64,000 bases of DNA from positions 28,269-92,268 of the forward strand of contig SUXJ01000005.1 of the NCBI GenBank assembly GCA_015061005.1, read 5' to 3'. The notes beneath the pieces are model-generated. The model was given only the letters and a program-made list of their open reading frames with translations, was not told where the DNA came from and ran no database searches. This document shows, piece after piece, positions 36,545-46,470 of the stretch (positions within the stretch are counted from its first letter, which is position 1; each line of letters begins with the position of its first letter). The DNA is from Bacteroidales bacterium. Its GTDB lineage: Bacteria; Bacteroidota; Bacteroidia; Bacteroidales; Muribaculaceae. Position numbers and translations under genes: made by a program.

Positions 36545-37961
36545 CCTGTTTTGGCGAATATTCTTGCCGCTGATTTTAATCATCTGGATTATTATCGGCA
36601 TAATGCTCGGCTACGCCGTAACCAACGAGAAGCGCTTGGGCAAAGAATCGTTGATGTCGCGAATACAAAACATCAACGCAACGATAATCGACAGCTACGA
36701 GCGCGGCTCGGATCTTCAGCAGACCGTTGACCTTATAAACACTTACTACAACAATACCGCATTCTACGATCTGCGCATTTCCATTTTCGATACCAAAGGA
36801 AACATAATCGCACATCAGGGTCACCCAATCGAAACAGACGCCACAGGACAAACCTACGTCATCCCCGACGGCTCTCTTATCGACATTGTAGCTTCCGACA
36901 ATGGAGAAATTACCGCCATTACCGCAGTTCCCTTAAATGCCAATCTCGTCAAGACCATGGACTATAGCCCCACGGTGTGGTTAATCGTATTTACGCTCGC
37001 CGCATTGGCAACTGTCCTTGTGTTCCTCATTGCCCGACGAATGTCGCTCGTGGTTAAAAACCTTCACAAGGTTGCCTCAGACGCTGCACAAGGTAAAACT
37101 GTCGACATCGACGAACTCACGCTTCCTCATGATGAAATCGGCGAAATGACCCGAAAAATCGTGTCTCTCTATCGCGAAAAAGTTGAAGCAACCCGTCGAA
37201 TGCTCCATGAACACGAAGTCGCCTTGAGAGCAATCGAAGAAAAAGACCGGACAAAACGACAATTTGCCGGAAACCTCAGCCACGAAATAAAAACACCGTT
37301 AAGCATTATCAAGGGATATCTCGACACCGTGGTAGCAGACCCCGACATTCCCGACCAAACACGATTGGAATTCCTGCAAAAAGCTCAAGAACACGCCGAC
37401 CGACTCACAAACCTCGTCGGAAAACTCAACTCAATAACACTGCTGGACGATACCGACTTCCAAATAGAGACCGAGACCTTGGACTTCCACGACATTGCCT
37501 ACAGCATTGCAACCGATATCAATGCCGGAAACCTAATCGGCGACATGAAATTCAAATGGGACATACCATTCGACACAATGGTCATCGGGAACTTCAATCT
37601 CCTCAGCGACGCACTGATGAACCTTGTGCGAAACGCCGTTAAGTACTCCAAAGGAACCACCATAACCCTCTCTCTGATTAAATCTACCGACAAGACCTAC
37701 ACATTCTCCTTTGCCGACAACGGCGAAGGAGTAGGCCCCGACCATCTCATACGCCTCTTCGACCGATTCTACAGAATCGACAAAGGGCGCTCCAGAAAAT
37801 CGGGAGGCACAGGCCTGGGACTGCCTATTGTGAAAAGCACCTTCATAGCCCTCGGCGGTAACATCAAAGTGCAAAACGCCATACCCCACGGCCTCGAATT
37901 TATCTTCACTCTCAAGAAATCTTCTAAATCTGAAATAACCTTAAACTCATCCAAAAAATGA
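36522..37961 (+). CDS. Membrane sensor histidine kinase
   Basis: 479 residues. Two membrane segments (about 10-30 and 148-170) enclose a periplasmic sensor region, followed by HAMP, HisKA with the phospho-acceptor His in [16 protein letters not shown] (about residue 253), and HATPase_c with N box [13 protein letters not shown]1 DNGEGVG, F box LFDRFYRID and G2 [10 protein letters not shown]. Complete and probably active. It partners the preceding regulator. Its stop overlaps the pepT ATG (ATGA). Confidence 0.93.
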   Translation: MVSKKSFSLFWRIFLPLILIIWIIIGIMLGYAVTNEKRLGKESLMSRIQNINATIIDSYERGSDLQQTVDLINTYYNNTAFYDLRISIFDTKGNIIAHQGHPIETDATGQTYVIPDGSLIDIVASDNGEITAITAVPLNANLVKTMDYSPTVWLIVFTLAALATVLVFLIARRMSLVVKNLHKVASDAAQGKTVDIDELTLPHDEIGEMTRKIVSLYREKVEATRRMLHEHEVALRAIEEKDRTKRQFAGNLSHEIKTPLSIIKGYLDTVVADPDIPDQTRLEFLQKAQEHADRLTNLVGKLNSITLLDDTDFQIETETLDFHDIAYSIATDINAGNLIGDMKFKWDIPFDTMVIGNFNLLSDALMNLVRNAVKYSKGTTITLSLIKSTDKTYTFSFADNGEGVGPDHLIRLFDRFYRIDKGRSRKSGGTGLGLPIVKSTFIALGGNIKVQNAIPHGLEFIFTLKKSSKSEITLNSSKK

Positions 37962-39178
37962 ACGTACTTGACCGCTTCCTCGACTACGTAAAGTTCGATA
38001 CTCAAAGCGACGAACTCACCAACATGACCCCGTCAACCCCCGGACAGTATAAATTTGCCGAATATCTCCAACAAAAACTCGTTGAAATGAACCTCAGCGA
38101 AATCTCTCTCGATGAAAACGGATACCTCATGGCAACTCTGCCCGCAAACACCGATAAAGAAATTCCAACAATCGGATTCATTGCCCATTTGGACACATCA
38201 CCCGACATGAGCGGACGCCACGTGAAACCCCGTATCGTTGAAAACTACGATGGTGGCGATATTACCCTCAATGCCGAACAAGGCATACTGCTCAAGCCGG
38301 CAGAATTTCCCGAACTCCTTAACTATGTGGGCCAAGACCTCGTTGTTACAGACGGAACCACCCTACTCGGGGCCGATGACAAAGCCGGCATCGCCGAAAT
38401 AATCTCCGCAGTTGAATATCTCCAGCAGCACCCCGAAATTCCCCATGGCAAAATACGCATAGCATTCAACCCCGATGAAGAAATCGGACGTGGCGCCCAC
38501 AAATTCAACGTCGAACAGTTCGGCTGCCAATGGGCCTACACAATGGACGGTGGCGAAGTCGGTGAACTCGAATTTGAAAACTTCAACGCTGCTGTGGCAA
38601 AAATAACCTTCAAAGGACGCAACGTACACCCCGGCTACGCAAAACACAAAATGATAAACTCACTGCGTGTTGCCAACCAATTTGCAATCATGCTCCCCCG
38701 CTGGGAAACCCCGGAACACACCGAAGGCTACGAAGGTTTCTACCACCTCGTCGGCATGGAAGGCACGGTAGAAAAAACAGAAATCACCTACATCATACGT
38801 GACTTTGACCGCGACCGTTTCGAACGACGCAAAAAAGAGCTCGAACACCTCACTCGCAAAATCAATAAAGAATACCCCGAATGCGCATCTATTGAAATAA
38901 AAGACCAATACTACAATATGCGTGAAATGGTGGAACCCGTGAGCCACATCGTTGAAATTGCCGAACAAGCCATCAAAAATGCCGGACTAACCCCCAAAGT
39001 AGTGCCCATTCGCGGAGGAACCGACGGAGCCCAACTCAGCTTCAAAGGACTTCCCTGCCCCAACATCTTTGCCGGAGGACTAAACTTCCACGGTCGCTAC
39101 GAATTCATTCCCGTGCCCTCGCTCCAAAAAGCCGTCCAAGTCATCGTAGAAATCGCCGCCCTGACCGCCGCCCGCTAA
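37958..39178 (+). CDS. pepT: Peptidase T (tripeptide aminopeptidase)
   Basis: A dinuclear-zinc M20-family peptidase that removes the N-terminal residue of tripeptides in the cytoplasm. 406 residues, as expected. Metal and catalytic motifs: [15 protein letters not shown] (His and Asp near 78-80), [15 protein letters not shown] (bridging Asp near 140), and the catalytic [13 protein letters not shown] (Glu-Glu near 173). The dimerisation domain includes [12 protein letters not shown]. It overlaps the kinase gene by four bases, so peptide use may be expressed with the two-component system. Confidence 0.96.
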   Translation: MNVLDRFLDYVKFDTQSDELTNMTPSTPGQYKFAEYLQQKLVEMNLSEISLDENGYLMATLPANTDKEIPTIGFIAHLDTSPDMSGRHVKPRIVENYDGGDITLNAEQGILLKPAEFPELLNYVGQDLVVTDGTTLLGADDKAGIAEIISAVEYLQQHPEIPHGKIRIAFNPDEEIGRGAHKFNVEQFGCQWAYTMDGGEVGELEFENFNAAVAKITFKGRNVHPGYAKHKMINSLRVANQFAIMLPRWETPEHTEGYEGFYHLVGMEGTVEKTEITYIIRDFDRDRFERRKKELEHLTRKINKEYPECASIEIKDQYYNMREMVEPVSHIVEIAEQAIKNAGLTPKVVPIRGGTDGAQLSFKGLPCPNIFAGGLNFHGRYEFIPVPSLQKAVQVIVEIAALTAAR

Positions 39179-39202
39179 AACTCAGCACCAAACACCGCAA
39201 AC

Positions 39203-39246
39203 ACCGCGACTTCCTCCCGACTCTTACAGTCCGAGAAGGTCGCGGT
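39203..39246. other. Long hairpin spanning the aroB stop codon
   Basis: 14-pair stem (39203-39216 with 39233-39246, two G-T pairs) and a 16-base loop, at the convergent end of pepT and aroB. There is no T-run, so it may act as a transcript-end stabiliser or weak bidirectional terminator. Confidence 0.5.
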
Positions 39247-40270
39247 AGAGGTCAAGGGCTATGCGTATATTCTTCGGTGAGGCGGTCTGATCTATCTCAA
39301 CGCTGCCGGGACTGCGAAGAAGCGTAAAGTTGATTGCCGATGCCGAGGTATTTTTCTTGTCGTGACTCATCAGTTCGAGAATATGAGGATAGTCATCGCA
39401 AGTAATCGCCGGAGCGGGCACGTAAGCTCGTTTTAGTAACTCTGCCATAGGATAGAGTTCCGACGAGGGGAAGCCCACCATCAAGTGACTCAAAACCATC
39501 TCAATGAGCAGCCCGTGTGCCACTGCAAACCCATGAGCAATCGGCTCATTGCGCTCCAATGCCAAGGTTTCAAGAGCATGGCCTGCCGTATGTCCCAAGT
39601 TCAAAGCGCGGCGTATGCCTTGCTCCCGAGGGTCTTGCTCCACTATGGTTTTCTTCACCTCTACACTTTCTTCAAGCAGAGGCAACAATGCTTCGAGATC
39701 GGCTTCCGCGATGTCAAAATTAAGCAACCGGCGGTATGTCTCATTGTCGGAAATAAGACCGTGTTTCAACATCTCCGCAAAGCCGCTGCGTAATTCCTCA
39801 GCCGGAAGCGTTGCAAAATAGCGAGTGGATATGACCACGGCCTCTGCCGGACAAAACGCCCCGATTTCATTCTTGAAATTCAGAAAATTTATGCCGGTCT
39901 TACCGCCCACGGCAGCATCGACAGCGCCCAACAGCGTAGTGGGCACATTAATGAAACGTATGCCGCGTTTAAATGATGCCGCTGCAAAGCCTCCCAAATC
40001 GGTAATCATTCCGCCGCCAACGTTTATCATAACCGAATGGCGCGTAGCTCCGCTCATCGATAGTTCCTCCCACACTTTGGCTATCGACTCCAAGGTCTTG
40101 CATTCATCGCCGGAACCGATTGTGATGAGTTTGCCGCCAAAACTGTTGAGTTCTTCGCCAATGGTTCGAGTATTCGTATCGGTGAGTATATACACCCCCG
40201 AAGGGCTCATCTCGGCAACAAGCCCGGCCAAGGCGTCTTTTACTTCATTGGTAAATATTAACTGTTGCAT
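39224..40270 (-). CDS. aroB: 3-Dehydroquinate synthase
   Basis: Second step of the shikimate pathway; NAD- and zinc-dependent. I chose ATG 40270 (MQQLIFTNEV), giving 348 residues. A further upstream ATG at 40297 lies deeper inside the HAD gene. Motifs: GGGMITDLGGFAAASFKRG (about 90-108), the VPTTLLGAVDAAVGGKTGIN segment (about 115-134), and zinc ligands in the RRALNLGHTAGHALE region (about 235-249). The C-terminus forms the hairpin described at 39203-39246. It is the last gene of tsaD-asmA-HAD-aroB and overlaps the HAD gene by 13 bases. Confidence 0.94.
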   Translation of the reverse strand: MQQLIFTNEVKDALAGLVAEMSPSGVYILTDTNTRTIGEELNSFGGKLITIGSGDECKTLESIAKVWEELSMSGATRHSVMINVGGGMITDLGGFAAASFKRGIRFINVPTTLLGAVDAAVGGKTGINFLNFKNEIGAFCPAEAVVISTRYFATLPAEELRSGFAEMLKHGLISDNETYRRLLNFDIAEADLEALLPLLEESVEVKKTIVEQDPREQGIRRALNLGHTAGHALETLALERNEPIAHGFAVAHGLLIEMVLSHLMVGFPSSELYPMAELLKRAYVPAPAITCDDYPHILELMSHDKKNTSASAINFTLLRSPGSVEIDQTASPKNIRIALDLYRDLLGL

Positions 40271-40956
40271 AGCATTTCGGGAAGTTGCGCCGCACACTCC
40301 GGCATCGACGAGAATATCAAATCCGCACCGGCCTCGGCAAGTTTTTCATGCGGAGTCGGACCCGTGGCAACTGCCACCGTGAAACAGCCGGCACGATCGC
40401 CTGCCATAACGCCCAACGGCGCATTTTCAATAACCACACACTCCTCCGGCTTCACTCCCGCGAGCTTTGCGCCCTGCAAAAAAGGATCGGGATTCGGCTT
40501 TCCGCGCTTGACGTTCAGAGCGGTCACCCTGCGCTCTATCGGGAAAGCACCGGGGAAGTCGCTGTCAAGCATCCCGAGCAGAGACCCTTGAGCCGAACCG
40601 GTCACCAAGATTGTTTGCGGCTTCCATGGCAAGGACTCAACGGCTCTCACCAAGTCCAATGCTCCGGGCATCACTCCGGGAGCCGGTTTTGACCGAAATA
40701 TCTCGGCTTTACGCTCATAATAACTCTGAACTTCCTCGTCGGTAGCATCCCGACCAAATGCGCGACGTATCAACAGGTTAACGGTAAAATGGCCCGTAGC
40801 TCCTTCATAGAGATAAAACTCCTCGGGAGTACAAGGAATGCCGTGTTCACATATCATCTGATACCACGATGAGGCATGGTTGGGCATGGAGTCATAAAGA
40901 GTTCCATCCATGTCAAACAAAAATGCTTTGGGGTGGTGGGGTATTTGGCGATTCAT
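40258..40956 (-). CDS. HAD-superfamily hydrolase, beta-phosphoglucomutase-like
   Basis: 232 residues with the HAD core: nucleophile motif FLFDMDGTLYDSMPNH (Asp pair near residues 15-17), motif II ILVTGSAQGSLL, Lys in VKRGKPNPDPFLQGA and the acidic motif in ECVVIENAPLGVMAGDRAG. The helical cap between motifs I and II makes it a subclass I phosphatase/phosphomutase. The substrate cannot be named. The ATG overlaps the stop of the AsmA-like gene (TAATG). Confidence 0.88.
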   Translation of the reverse strand: MNRQIPHHPKAFLFDMDGTLYDSMPNHASSWYQMICEHGIPCTPEEFYLYEGATGHFTVNLLIRRAFGRDATDEEVQSYYERKAEIFRSKPAPGVMPGALDLVRAVESLPWKPQTILVTGSAQGSLLGMLDSDFPGAFPIERRVTALNVKRGKPNPDPFLQGAKLAGVKPEECVVIENAPLGVMAGDRAGCFTVAVATGPTPHEKLAEAGADLIFSSMPECAAQLPEMLCNS

Positions 40957-43900
40957 TATTTGTTTCTAAATTGAGTAATGGTGTCTGTCGTTTCGAGAAG
41001 CCCTTCTTGGCGCAGATACAAAGAGTCTGATGCCGAGAGGGTATCTGTCTGCAAGTTTACTGAAGGCAACACTTTTGGACGACGCAGGCGAAGCGGAGCC
41101 ATGCGCGCGGCATTTGTGCCTCGAGTAAACACTTCTTGAATTTCGCGAGCAAGGTTCATGCGCACCGTATCGCTGATTGCAACGCTTTCCGCTGCCATCT
41201 CTTCCTTAAAGCGTGCCTTGCCAAGACGTATTTTCATGTTATCGGCCGGACCGCTCACGTTAATACCGAACCGGAACGGCAGGGGGGATTTCAGAACAGA
41301 AACGTGATAGTCCAGGTTCAAATCCAAATCATTATAGCCCATGACCCCCAAGCGATACCTGTCGAAGTCAAACATGAAGGGATAAAGGCTCAGAGTGTCG
41401 TTTTCCAACACCAATTGACTCTCAACGTGATCTATCAGATTGCGATTCTTATTCTTAAACATCAGCCATTTGCCAATGGTCTTGTAGGTCTCCGGGTCTA
41501 TAAGCGTCAGCGAGTCTCCCTTAATGCTCAGCATTGCCTTCATCTCCGGAAGATTCACGTTGAGCATCGAATCCGCCGGAGTGGTCGCAGTAATCTTCAC
41601 ATCAACCACGCCCGACAAAGTGTTGAGCATCGGCATTATGGTGTCGAGCGCAGGAATCACTTCGCTCACCTTGCCTATATTGAAGCGGTTTAGGTCAAGA
41701 CCGAGCCCGACGCTAACTTCGCTGCGCTTCGGAGCATAATAGAGCATATTCAAATCGACTGCTCCAAGTTCAGCCGACGACGCATGAAGACCTCGCAGCT
41801 GTGCCGCACCGCGTGCCATCAGCACATCTCCCTTGAAATCATGAAGAAGCATCGTGGAATATATCACATTCTTCGCGTTGAACGTGAATTTTGCGTCAAT
41901 ATTCATCGGCACCACCGGTGCCATCGTTGGCATCGTATCGGCTTCTGCCAAGACCTCGTCTGCCGTGATGTCATCTATCTCATCTTCATAGCTAACGTTC
42001 GCTTCGCTCGCTCCCGCTCCCTTAAACAGAGCTTGAGTAATCTCATTAATATTCAAAGTGTCGCTCCGAAGTTCCAGATTTAAACGCAGTGGACTCGCTC
42101 CACGGCGACGCCCCACTGCTCTCTGTATGTTGCTGATCAGTCCGCGCAGCGCAAAATCCGTATGACCGGTCGTAAGGTCCAGCTGTTTAAGAATTAGCGA
42201 GTCGGCATTGAACGAAAAATCAAGATTGCTCATAGTGGTGCGCAACGGGAAGGACGGAGAAACATACCGCCCCCTTGCGGCCTTGACTCCGCCGGTAACG
42301 TGCCAACGGCGTAAAAGGTTTATCGATGAGCGAGCAGCTCCGAAGTCCACTGTCTCAAAATCTTTTGTTGCGGCAAGGGCGGAATCCCGGCGCGAACGCA
42401 TACGCAAAGAGTCTGCCGCCGTCCTTGTCCGCCGTCGCTGTTTATCCGGCGCATTGTGGCCCGAAACGTGTAAGCCGGCATCGCTTAGACTGATGCGCGT
42501 AGCTCCGTTTGAACAAAACACACGACCGATATTCAAGTTCACTCCCATCTGCGGTATGCTGTCTTTGCCGTTAAATCTCCTGACGGAAAAGCCTCCGGCA
42601 AGATTACGCAACATTGCTCGCGAGGAATCGGCGTGATTGCGGAATCGCAATGAAGTGAGCCTGATGCCGCCGCCCATAGGCGTCACCGTCGATGTGTCGC
42701 CCGAGGCTGCGCGATTTTCTATACCAAAACCCATTGCCAAGCCCGATAGTTGCGCATTTAGCTCGGGCATCTCTACCCATGCGGAGTCGGTCTTGAACGA
42801 CACTGACAGCAACGAGTCAACCGTGACCTCTCCGGCAGCAAATTTACGCGACGAGCCAAACGACAGCTGAGCATAATTCAACCCGGCGGCAATGGAATCA
42901 TCGGGTAGGTATGCCATAAAATCATTCAGAGTGGCGGATCCGGTCAACTTGGCCTGATGAAACGTATATGGTGTCAAGTCTTGCAAATGCAAATTGAAAT
43001 CCACATCGGCATTCAACCTCCCCTTCATCTTCATGCCGAGAAGTTGCCATAAGCGAGAATTGATACGCGAAAAGTTAACCAATCCGCTGAAGTTGCCTCT
43101 AATCTTCGGATTCTCTCCGATATTGCTCACGCTTCCGCTCATAACGAAGTTCGCCGCAGGAAACTTAACCTGCACTCGCTTAATATCTACTCTCGACTGT
43201 TCAAGACTTTTGCCTATGTCGGCACTGACTTCTACTCCAAGATTCTCTAATTGAACAAGAAACTGCGGAACCGATAGCGGAGCATCGCTCAAGCGTGCAT
43301 CAATGTGCATCTCCGGAAACTGAAAATTTTCCGGATCTACTTTATACGGCTTTTCCAATCGAGCCGAAACCGATAGTTCGGCATCACTCTCAAACAAGGG
43401 TAATTGGTTTTTGTCTGACGCCGATGCCGTGTTCATGGCCTCCAAAGCCATGTTCAGATAATGAAGCGGTACATGTGTGACCTCGACATTCAGACTCTCC
43501 ACCTCCGGCAAATCTCTAAAATTCAGCTTTGCCGAAAAAGTTGATTCAAGTTTATCAAGATTAACCTTGAAGCCACCCAACTCCAAGCGTTCGGGCTCTT
43601 TGGGACTCCACCCTATATTTCCGTCAATGCCTATATTCAGGGGCGCCTTTATCATCTCTGCCATACCAAAGTCTCCGCTGAATTGAACCGAATATCCGGG
43701 CAACTCATCCAAACCGGCCACGGCAATGCGCTTCAACGTAATCGAGGCATCAATGCCGCTCGCGAGGCTGACGTAGCGAAAATGTCCATCGCCCTCAATT
43801 GCCAGCCGACTCAGCTTGATATCAGGAAGCACCAACGGCGTCTTCTCCTTATCTTCTTCTGTCGGTGCAGTGGGCAGAATGCTCAGCGACGTAATCCCGT

Positions 43901-44327
43901 CAGTGCCTTCCCACAGAGTGGCATGAGGCCTCACGAGTTCAATCCCTTGAATCGAAATCGCACCGTTCATCAGTTCCATCAAGTCCAAGCGACCGGAAAA
44001 TCGCTCAACGCTCGCCACCGTTCTGTGTTCCTCCGGAATGTCGGACCGAAGATTTGCCACCTTGAGGTTATCAATATGCACTTCAACATTCGGGAACGTT
44101 GACCATACGAAAAGTTCAATCCGATCCGCTTCCACACGGCCGTCAACCAAATATTCCGTACCATAGTCTTCCACCAATTTGGTCAAACGTTCAGGGGTCA
44201 ACACGTAACTTAGCGCAGCCAATACGCCGACGATAATAACCGCAATGACGCCGACCAAGACCAACGGAATCTTCCACAACAGTCCGCAACGCTTTTTCCT
44301 CGGTTTCTTCTGCGCTTCTTCCATCAT
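40956..44327 (-). CDS. AsmA-like envelope protein
   Basis: 1,123 residues. A short basic N-terminus and one membrane anchor (about 16-38) precede a very long beta-strand-rich periplasmic region of the AsmA/TamB/YhdP superfamily. The C-terminal AsmA-like part has GVVDVKITATTPADS and the D-x-D-L-D-Y-H-V strand pattern near 1020-1050. Family members bridge the membranes and move lipids or assist outer-membrane assembly. It overlaps tsaD by four bases upstream and the HAD gene by one base downstream. Confidence 0.85.
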   Translation of the reverse strand: MMEEAQKKPRKKRCGLLWKIPLVLVGVIAVIIVGVLAALSYVLTPERLTKLVEDYGTEYLVDGRVEADRIELFVWSTFPNVEVHIDNLKVANLRSDIPEEHRTVASVERFSGRLDLMELMNGAISIQGIELVRPHATLWEGTDGITSLSILPTAPTEEDKEKTPLVLPDIKLSRLAIEGDGHFRYVSLASGIDASITLKRIAVAGLDELPGYSVQFSGDFGMAEMIKAPLNIGIDGNIGWSPKEPERLELGGFKVNLDKLESTFSAKLNFRDLPEVESLNVEVTHVPLHYLNMALEAMNTASASDKNQLPLFESDAELSVSARLEKPYKVDPENFQFPEMHIDARLSDAPLSVPQFLVQLENLGVEVSADIGKSLEQSRVDIKRVQVKFPAANFVMSGSVSNIGENPKIRGNFSGLVNFSRINSRLWQLLGMKMKGRLNADVDFNLHLQDLTPYTFHQAKLTGSATLNDFMAYLPDDSIAAGLNYAQLSFGSSRKFAAGEVTVDSLLSVSFKTDSAWVEMPELNAQLSGLAMGFGIENRAASGDTSTVTPMGGGIRLTSLRFRNHADSSRAMLRNLAGGFSVRRFNGKDSIPQMGVNLNIGRVFCSNGATRISLSDAGLHVSGHNAPDKQRRRTRTAADSLRMRSRRDSALAATKDFETVDFGAARSSINLLRRWHVTGGVKAARGRYVSPSFPLRTTMSNLDFSFNADSLILKQLDLTTGHTDFALRGLISNIQRAVGRRRGASPLRLNLELRSDTLNINEITQALFKGAGASEANVSYEDEIDDITADEVLAEADTMPTMAPVVPMNIDAKFTFNAKNVIYSTMLLHDFKGDVLMARGAAQLRGLHASSAELGAVDLNMLYYAPKRSEVSVGLGLDLNRFNIGKVSEVIPALDTIMPMLNTLSGVVDVKITATTPADSMLNVNLPEMKAMLSIKGDSLTLIDPETYKTIGKWLMFKNKNRNLIDHVESQLVLENDTLSLYPFMFDFDRYRLGVMGYNDLDLNLDYHVSVLKSPLPFRFGINVSGPADNMKIRLGKARFKEEMAAESVAISDTVRMNLAREIQEVFTRGTNAARMAPLRLRRPKVLPSVNLQTDTLSASDSLYLRQEGLLETTDTITQFRNK

Positions 44328-45343
44328 ATTTCAAGACGGGCAAAAGGTGCGGCATCCAACGGACAATAAACCCCTCTGAGAAACTTGAAATATCCGGCAA
44401 TGGCCACCATGGCAGCGTTATCAGTAGTAAACTTGCGAGGGGGAATCCATGCGCGCAAGCCACGCGATGCGCAAAACTCCTCAACCGCTGCTCTTACTCC
44501 TGAATTCGCGCTTACTCCGCCGCCTATAGCCACGGCTTTCACTCCCGTTTGCTTCACTGCGGCCTCCAGCTTATGCATCAAGGTTTCTATGATGGCGCGT
44601 TGCACTGAGGCTGCCAAGTCTGCACGATTGTCGTCTATAAAACTCTCCGATTGCTTCAGCCCGTCGCGTACAGTGTAAAGAAACGATGTTTTCAATCCGC
44701 TGAAACTATAGTCCAAGCCTGCTATGTGAGGCTTGGAAAACTTAAAAGCCTTCGGATTACCCTCGGCGGCAAGGCGGTCAATATGCGGTCCGCCGGGATA
44801 GGGCAAACCCATAACCTTTGCACACTTATCAAAAGCCTCACCGGCGGCATCATCGATTGTGCGACCCAATATCTCCATATCGTCCGATGACTTCACCAAT
44901 ATCAGCTGCGAATTGCCGCCCGAAATCAGAAGCGTCAAATAAGGAAACTCCGGCACCTCATCGCCCTCTTGCTCACGGATAAAATGACTCAAAACGTGAC
45001 CATGAAGATGGTTCACGTCAACAAGCGGAATCCCTAAACCCAAAGACATGCCCTTGGCAAACGACGTGCCTACGAGCAATGACCCCAACAAGCCCGGGCC
45101 CCGGGTAAACGCTATCGCGCTCAAGTCGCCCTTTGTGATGCCGGCACGCTTCAGAGCCGAGTCAACGACCGGCACTATGTTTTGCTGATGCGCACGCGAC
45201 GCCAACTCCGGAACGACGCCGCCGAATTCCTCATGAACAGATTGCGATGCTATTACGTTACTTAGTAGCAACCCATTGCGAATCACGGCGGCCGACGTGT
45301 CATCGCACGATGACTCTATGCCCAATATTACTATATCCTTCAT
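44324..45343 (-). CDS. tsaD: tRNA t6A37 threonylcarbamoyltransferase TsaD
   Basis: Transfers the threonylcarbamoyl group to A37 of ANN-reading tRNAs, working with TsaB, which is encoded at 51.7 kb. I chose ATG 45343 (MKDIVILGIESSCDDTS). An in-frame ATG at 45361 lies upstream of the -7 box and would not be in the transcript. 339 residues; metal-binding HLHGH near 111-115 and the GGGVSANSGVR nucleotide motif near 275. First gene of a four-gene operon. Confidence 0.95.
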   Translation of the reverse strand: MKDIVILGIESSCDDTSAAVIRNGLLLSNVIASQSVHEEFGGVVPELASRAHQQNIVPVVDSALKRAGITKGDLSAIAFTRGPGLLGSLLVGTSFAKGMSLGLGIPLVDVNHLHGHVLSHFIREQEGDEVPEFPYLTLLISGGNSQLILVKSSDDMEILGRTIDDAAGEAFDKCAKVMGLPYPGGPHIDRLAAEGNPKAFKFSKPHIAGLDYSFSGLKTSFLYTVRDGLKQSESFIDDNRADLAASVQRAIIETLMHKLEAAVKQTGVKAVAIGGGVSANSGVRAAVEEFCASRGLRAWIPPRKFTTDNAAMVAIAGYFKFLRGVYCPLDAAPFARLEI

Positions 45344-45346
45344 AAG

Positions 45347-45363
45347 CGCAAATTTAAGCAAAA
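45347..45363 (-). promoter_or_regulatory. tsaD promoter, near-leaderless
   Basis: The -7 box TAAATTTG (minus strand, 45349-45356) ends five bases before the tsaD ATG, so the transcript would start at or next to the start codon. The 17-nt stretch cgcaaatttaagcaaaa (plus-strand reading) recurs exactly at the tsaB promoter (52358-52374). Confidence 0.65.
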
Positions 45364-45376
45364 AAATCTACTAAAT

Positions 45377-45408
45377 ATTGTAAAATTTAAAGTTTTGTAT
45401 TATGTTTG
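45377..45408 (+). promoter_or_regulatory. Promoter of the DUF3332 lipoprotein gene
   Basis: ATTG (45377-45380), 20-base spacer, TATGTTTG (45401-45408). Leader about 36 bases. Confidence 0.6.
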
Positions 45409-45449
45409 CACTTGAAAATTTGTTAACCCTTAAATTTAGATTTTAAAAA

Positions 45450-45998
45450 ATGAAAAAGAACATTATTCGTGTAGGCGTGGTGCTTGCAATCTGCGCTTCA
45501 TTTGGCCTGTCATCATGTATTGGAAGTTTTGCAATGTCAAATCGTGTTCTCTCTTGGAACAAATCAATCGGCAATAAAATCGTTAACGAACTCGTATTTA
45601 TCGGACTCTGGATTCTTCCCGTTTATGAAGTGTGCGCCCTCGCCGACGTGCTCGTTCTCAACAGCATTGAATTCTGGAGCGGTGATAATCCCATGGCTTG
45701 CGGAACAAAACGCATCGAAAGCACCGACGGAATGAACTATCTCGTGAAATGTGACGGCAAAGGCTACGACATCATCTGCGAAAACGACGGCACAAAAACT
45801 CGCCTTGATTTCAACTCCGATGCAGCTCGTTGGGACATCTCGGTGGGCAACGAAACCTACGAACTCTTCTCCATCATTGACGAGAACCACGTTAGCATGC
45901 CTACTATCAACGGTGACCACACCATCGTACCCCTCACCGAAGAAGGACTCCTCGCTTATCGCGCTGCAAACACCCCCACCCTCTTCGCAGCTCGCTAA
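45450..45998 (+). CDS. DUF3332 family lipoprotein
   Basis: 182 residues. Lipoprotein signal with lipobox Cys23 (GLSSCIGSF). The following segment SFAMSNRVLSWNKSIGNK, then NELVFIGLWILPVYEVCALADVLVLNSIEFWSG (here split for length; one or two hydrophobic stretches), is the DUF3332 hallmark. The C-terminal half is a small beta-rich domain. The family is usual in Bacteroidales and of unknown role. It is a single-gene unit with its own promoter and strong terminator. Confidence 0.85.
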   Translation: MKKNIIRVGVVLAICASFGLSSCIGSFAMSNRVLSWNKSIGNKIVNELVFIGLWILPVYEVCALADVLVLNSIEFWSGDNPMACGTKRIESTDGMNYLVKCDGKGYDIICENDGTKTRLDFNSDAARWDISVGNETYELFSIIDENHVSMPTINGDHTIVPLTEEGLLAYRAANTPTLFAAR

Positions 45999-46023
45999 TA
46001 TTTCCCTGACTCAAAAAAACCAC

Positions 46024-46064
46024 GCGGTCATTTAGCCTCCTCTGTGCTAAATGGCCGCTTTTCT
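46024..46064 (+). terminator. Terminator of the DUF3332 gene
   Basis: 13-pair stem gcggtcatttagc (46024-46036) with gctaaatggccgc (46046-46058), one G-T pair, then a T-run. It may also serve crcB from the other side. Confidence 0.9.
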
Positions 46065-46087
46065 GTTGCTGTCCGCTAAAACTGCAC

Positions 46088-46459
46088 TTATTTGGCTATC
46101 TGATAGCCGAGAAGAGTGAGAGCTATGCCAACGATGACGCTAACGGCAACATATCCGATAAAACTCCCGATGTTTCCGTTTTGCAGCATCTGCAGGCTTT
46201 CATTTGCAAAGGTGGAAAACGTCGTAAACCCGCCGCAAAAACCGGTGGTCAAAAACAAGAGAAGCGAATTGGATGCCCCAACTGTCTTTGAAAACAACCC
46301 ATAAATCAAACCTATGAGCAAACACCCCGTCAGATTGACCGCCAATGTGGCCCACGGAAAACCGCCGACGGCATAATTCTTCATAATGCAAGAAATGCCA
46401 TATCGCACCACACCTCCTGCAAAACTCCCGACGCCGACAATCAATGCGGATTTTATCAT
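46088..46459 (-). CDS. crcB: Fluoride channel CrcB/Fluc
   Basis: Small membrane protein (123 residues, four helices) that exports fluoride as a dual-topology dimer. The key segment TTGFCGGFTTFSTFANES (about 70-87) contains the Phe-box and pore Ser/Thr residues. The N-terminal GGVVRYGIS Arg motif is also present. It lies 11 bases downstream of the M23-like gene. No fluoride riboswitch was recognisable in front of it, so it is likely expressed with that gene. Confidence 0.92.
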   Translation of the reverse strand: MIKSALIVGVGSFAGGVVRYGISCIMKNYAVGGFPWATLAVNLTGCLLIGLIYGLFSKTVGASNSLLLFLTTGFCGGFTTFSTFANESLQMLQNGNIGSFIGYVAVSVIVGIALTLLGYQIAK

Positions 46460-46470
46460 GACCCTTTCGG

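Noticed and set aside
41136..41693. 185-codon open frame antisense to the AsmA-like gene
   Set aside because: Shadow of the real gene; low-complexity His/Ile composition and no initiation signals.
46088..46470. Fluoride riboswitch controlling crcB
   Set aside because: Only 11 bases separate crcB from the upstream gene, so there is no room for one.
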